Assembly: GCA_015521115.1 (NCBI GenBank)
Contig: WAOT01000040.1
Coordinates: forward strand, 17,441 to 81,440
Direction: 5' to 3'
Source of the DNA: Desulfurococcales archaeon
GTDB lineage: Archaea; Thermoproteota; Thermoprotei_A; Sulfolobales; Acidilobaceae
Length of the DNA stretch: 64,000 nt
The notes under the pieces were generated by a model. That model did not search any database and was not told the origin of the DNA. It was given only the letters and a program-made list of their open reading frames with translations. Both the position numbers and the translations under genes were made by a program. Positions 62,365 through 64,000 of this stretch are shown in pieces. Position 1 is the stretch's first letter; every line of letters starts with the position of its first letter.

Positions 62365-62925
62365 ATGTTATTCGGGTACGGGAACCTACTGGCCTCATTT
62401 GGGAACAGCACCTCTAACCGGGCGGAGTGGTGCTACTGGTGGATGAAGTACGAGATAGAGATCGGAGACCTTAGGTCAAAGGAGTCGAAAACGGTAGAAA
62501 TCCTGGTTTTCCCAATCGCGAGCTATGCTCCAGGCCTCGAGGAGGTCGTGCTAGACATGGCTAGGCACATGCACTCGCTAGAGGGGAGAGACTGGAGCTA
62601 CGCCGTCAATACAGGTACGGGTGCCTTCAACGGCATAGCATTGGCAGATACTATCCTCGCCAGTCTTCAAGGCGGAGGCGACCTCTACGTTAAGATGATG
62701 CTAGCGACAACAGGCAGAGTATTCAGTAGCCATGGGTGGAAGGCTTCTACTAGGGTTCTCAGCAACTACATACTAGCCTTAACCCACTACTACGACTACA
62801 CACGCAACGAGGACTACCTAGATGAGGCTGAGGCCGCCGCCAGCAGACTACTCCAAACACAGATCAAGAATCCCAGCGACCCCAGAGACGGCGGATTCCT
62901 GGTAAGGAAACACTGTGTTAAATGA
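62365..62925 (+). pseudogene. truncated alpha/alpha-toroid-like protein fragment
   Basis: 186 codons, unrecognised. The first ~45 residues are beta-like (YEIEIGDLRSKESKTVEILVF), then helices in pairs (LSNYILALTHYYDYTR, DEAEAAASRLLQTQ) like an alpha/alpha toroid. There is no SD before ATG 62365 and the start is inside a domain; the end (GGFLVRKHCVK) stops where such a domain would continue. It looks like the middle of a longer gene cut on both sides, probably by the element starting near 62936. Confidence 0.5.
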
Positions 62926-62936
62926 GGAAGCCCCTG

Positions 62937-62978
62937 AGTGTTAGGGAAGAGCCTATCAAGGCTTTTTCCCCTAACACT
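62937..62978. repeat. near-perfect 17-bp inverted repeat
   Basis: AGTGTTAGGGAAGAGCC (62937-62953) pairs with GGCTTTTTCCCCTAACACT (62960-62978) with one G-T and two single-base bulges, leaving a 6-nt loop. It may be a terminator of the fragment, or a terminal/regulatory repeat of the next element. Confidence 0.55.
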
Positions 62979-62988
62979 AAGTTAGTGT
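62974..62988. promoter_or_regulatory. 15-bp palindrome upstream of the AbrB gene
   Basis: ACACTAA-G-TTAGTGT, perfect dyad, overlapping the 3' arm of the larger inverted repeat. The loop is too small for RNA, so a DNA operator is likely, 60 bases before the AbrB-like ATG at 63048. Confidence 0.4.
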
Positions 62989-63047
62989 ACTGACGAGCGA
63001 CATTAAAACCTTGAAACAGTGCATGCAAGACAAGGTGGGAGCATCCA

Positions 63048-63233
63048 ATGGAGCTAGGGCTTGTTAAATTGGGAACTAAGAGCTCAAGCACAGGCCACAT
63101 CTCCCACGAGATAACAATCCCCAAAGAGTTCATAGAGAAACTAGGCTGGAAACCAGGCACCAAACTCCTACTCAAACTAGCCGACAACAAGATAATCATA
63201 GGAAAAACCAGAATAACAGAGGTGCCCCCGTAA
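63048..63233 (+). CDS. AbrB-type DNA-binding protein
   Basis: 61 residues with a swapped-hairpin AbrB/MazE-like fold: GHISHEITIPKEFIEKLGWKPGTKLLLKLADNKIIIGK. Small AbrB proteins are transition-state or antitoxin-type regulators, common in crenarchaeal viruses and plasmids. ATG 63048 has GTGGGAGC upstream. Its TAA shares one base with the next ATG (TAATG). Confidence 0.75.
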   Translation: MELGLVKLGTKSSSTGHISHEITIPKEFIEKLGWKPGTKLLLKLADNKIIIGKTRITEVPP

Positions 63234-63388
63234 TGGTCAAGCGCGTAAACGTAGCATTCGACAACCAGGAGTTCGAGGAGTTCAAAAAGAAGAAGCAACA
63301 GCTAGGCCTGTCATGGCCCCAAATAATCAGACAAGGCATAGAGTGCCTACTGAAAGAAAGACGCCAGAGGGGATATAAAGAAGAATAA
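63233..63388 (+). CDS. small ribbon-helix-helix-like protein
   Basis: 51 residues, too short for most gene finders. An initial strand (VKRVNVAFD) then two helices (EFEEFKKKKQQLGLSWPQIIRQGIECLLKE) as in RHH repressors. Coupled to the AbrB gene by a TAATG overlap. The pair suggests a regulatory module of an integrated element; DNA targets unknown. Confidence 0.6.
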   Translation: MVKRVNVAFDNQEFEEFKKKKQQLGLSWPQIIRQGIECLLKERRQRGYKEE

Positions 63389-63401
63389 CGGGGGGATACA
63401 A

Positions 63402-64000
63402 TTGTGTATCGACTGGAACGCGATTCTTCCACTAATAATTACTGCACTTGTAGGAATAGCTGGCTTATATTTTCAAGATAGGCAAACTAGATATTCTAGA
63501 GTCGCAGTAATGCTTAATGCCTACACGATCACACAACAGGCAATAATTGATATTAGTGGCGAACTGCTAGAGAAAACCGGAAGAATACTCAAAGAACTTA
63601 GCGAAATACGGAAACTCCAAGATAAAATTGCTCTAAGAGAAAACCGTCCAGATAACAATACTTGGACACAATTTATAAACAAATTAAGTTATATATTAAC
63701 AGTTCTTAGTAGCTTAAATCCAATACTCGAAAACTTAGAGGAAATAATCAAATCAATAGACCCAAATCACACAATACTACACGAAATAGAGGAAATAAAA
63801 CAAAAAAATACAGAAATATATAAAAAACTAATAGAAATAACAAAAATAGATCCCTACAACCCAGAAGAAGTAAAACAAATCCACAAACCAATGGCAGAAC
63901 TCTACACAATAATATTAGACAACCTATTCAACCTAATATCGAATCTACAAAAAAGACCGCCACACCAAACAATCCTATTAAAAGCAATAAAACAAATAAC
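63402..64000 (+). CDS. AT-rich membrane/coiled-coil protein, 3' truncated
   Basis: Open to the window end, so partial. TTG 63402 after GGGGGAT. A N-terminal membrane helix (AILPLIITALVGIAGLYF) then ~175 residues of mainly helical, coiled-coil-like sequence rich in Ile, Lys, Asn and Glu. The coding bases are much richer in A/T than those of the neighbours, with AUA/AAA codons dominating. This supports recent acquisition. Function unknown. Confidence 0.6.
   Translation, partial: MCIDWNAILPLIITALVGIAGLYFQDRQTRYSRVAVMLNAYTITQQAIIDISGELLEKTGRILKELSEIRKLQDKIALRENRPDNNTWTQFINKLSYILTVLSSLNPILENLEEIIKSIDPNHTILHEIEEIKQKNTEIYKKLIEITKIDPYNPEEVKQIHKPMAELYTIILDNLFNLISNLQKRPPHQTILLKAIKQI

Overview
The window looks like a chromosomal segment of a hyperthermophilic crenarchaeon, most likely in or near the Pyrodictiaceae (Desulfurococcales). 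The evidence is archaeal information-processing genes throughout (Rpo4/RpoF, Rpo11/RpoL, TFS, PCNA, PriS, GINS, FEN-1, fibrillarin/Nop5, aIF2-alpha, S27e, S30e, L10e, L21e, L40e, L44e), GatDE, archaeal-type AdoMet synthetase, frequent GTG/TTG starts with GAGGTG-type Shine-Dalgarno (SD) sites, intron-containing tRNAs and a probable S-layer protein with a membrane-anchored coiled-coil stalk. The species cannot be fixed from the sequence alone. Coding is dense: no stretch over 300 bases lacks a gene.

Layout. 0-3 kb: 3' part of a large glycosylatable S-layer-type protein. 3.3-6.1 kb: a ribbon-helix-helix/PIN fusion, two von Willebrand A proteins and endonuclease IV. 6.2-9.7 kb: unknown small proteins, a TrmY-like methyltransferase, a GlcNAc-1-P transferase probably for N-glycosylation, and threonine synthase. 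9.66-10.46 kb: tRNA-Asp, tRNA-Tyr (62-nt intron, minus strand), tRNA-Cys (31-nt intron) and tRNA-Glu. 10.6-12.9 kb (minus): translin-like protein, aIF2-alpha, a candidate C/D box RNA, a membrane protein and Nop10. 13-15.6 kb: zinc-ribbon protein, aEF1-beta and two zinc-ribbon membrane proteins. 15.9-24.2 kb: CDC48 ATPase, FEN-1 and a minus-strand replication/transcription operon (TFS, small ORF, PCNA, PriS, GINS, L44e, S27e). 24.2-31.1 kb: a conserved run of RNA modification, ribosome and polymerase genes (Pus10, L21e, RpoF, DUF655, KsgA, HemK-like, TrmJ, Trm14, L10e). 31.2-36.1 kb: Dph2, METTL5-like, Csl4, DUF2067-like, RpoL, Upp. 36.1-42.1 kb: surface protein, cupin, Clp1-like kinase, prenyl synthase, DUF61, fibrillarin, Nop5, S30e. 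42.2-50.7 kb: GatD, GatE, PyrG, HTH regulator, Rio2, DUF460. 50.7-56.4 kb: AdoMet synthetase, surface/membrane proteins, the NEMF/Rqc2 homologue. 56.4-62.3 kb: TenA-like protein, FixC-FixX-EtfB-EtfA operon, DUF1614, B3/4 protein. 62.3-64 kb: a broken gene, strong inverted repeats, AbrB-like and ribbon-helix-helix regulators and an AT-rich gene running off the end, probably the edge of an acquired element.

How they work together. Most genes serve RNA maturation and translation: tRNA modification (Pus10 with TrmY, TrmJ, Trm14), rRNA modification (KsgA, METTL5-like, fibrillarin/Nop5/Nop10), RNA decay (Csl4), diphthamide and Gln-tRNA synthesis. The most provocative idea is a possible archaeal ribosome-rescue set: the NEMF/Rqc2 homologue, CDC48, and a DUF460 protein carrying an HKT...GGGFSQQR segment that resembles the GGQ loop of eRF1 and Vms1-like release factors. 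FixCX-EtfBA probably forms an electron-bifurcating flavoprotein complex feeding ferredoxin and quinone pools.
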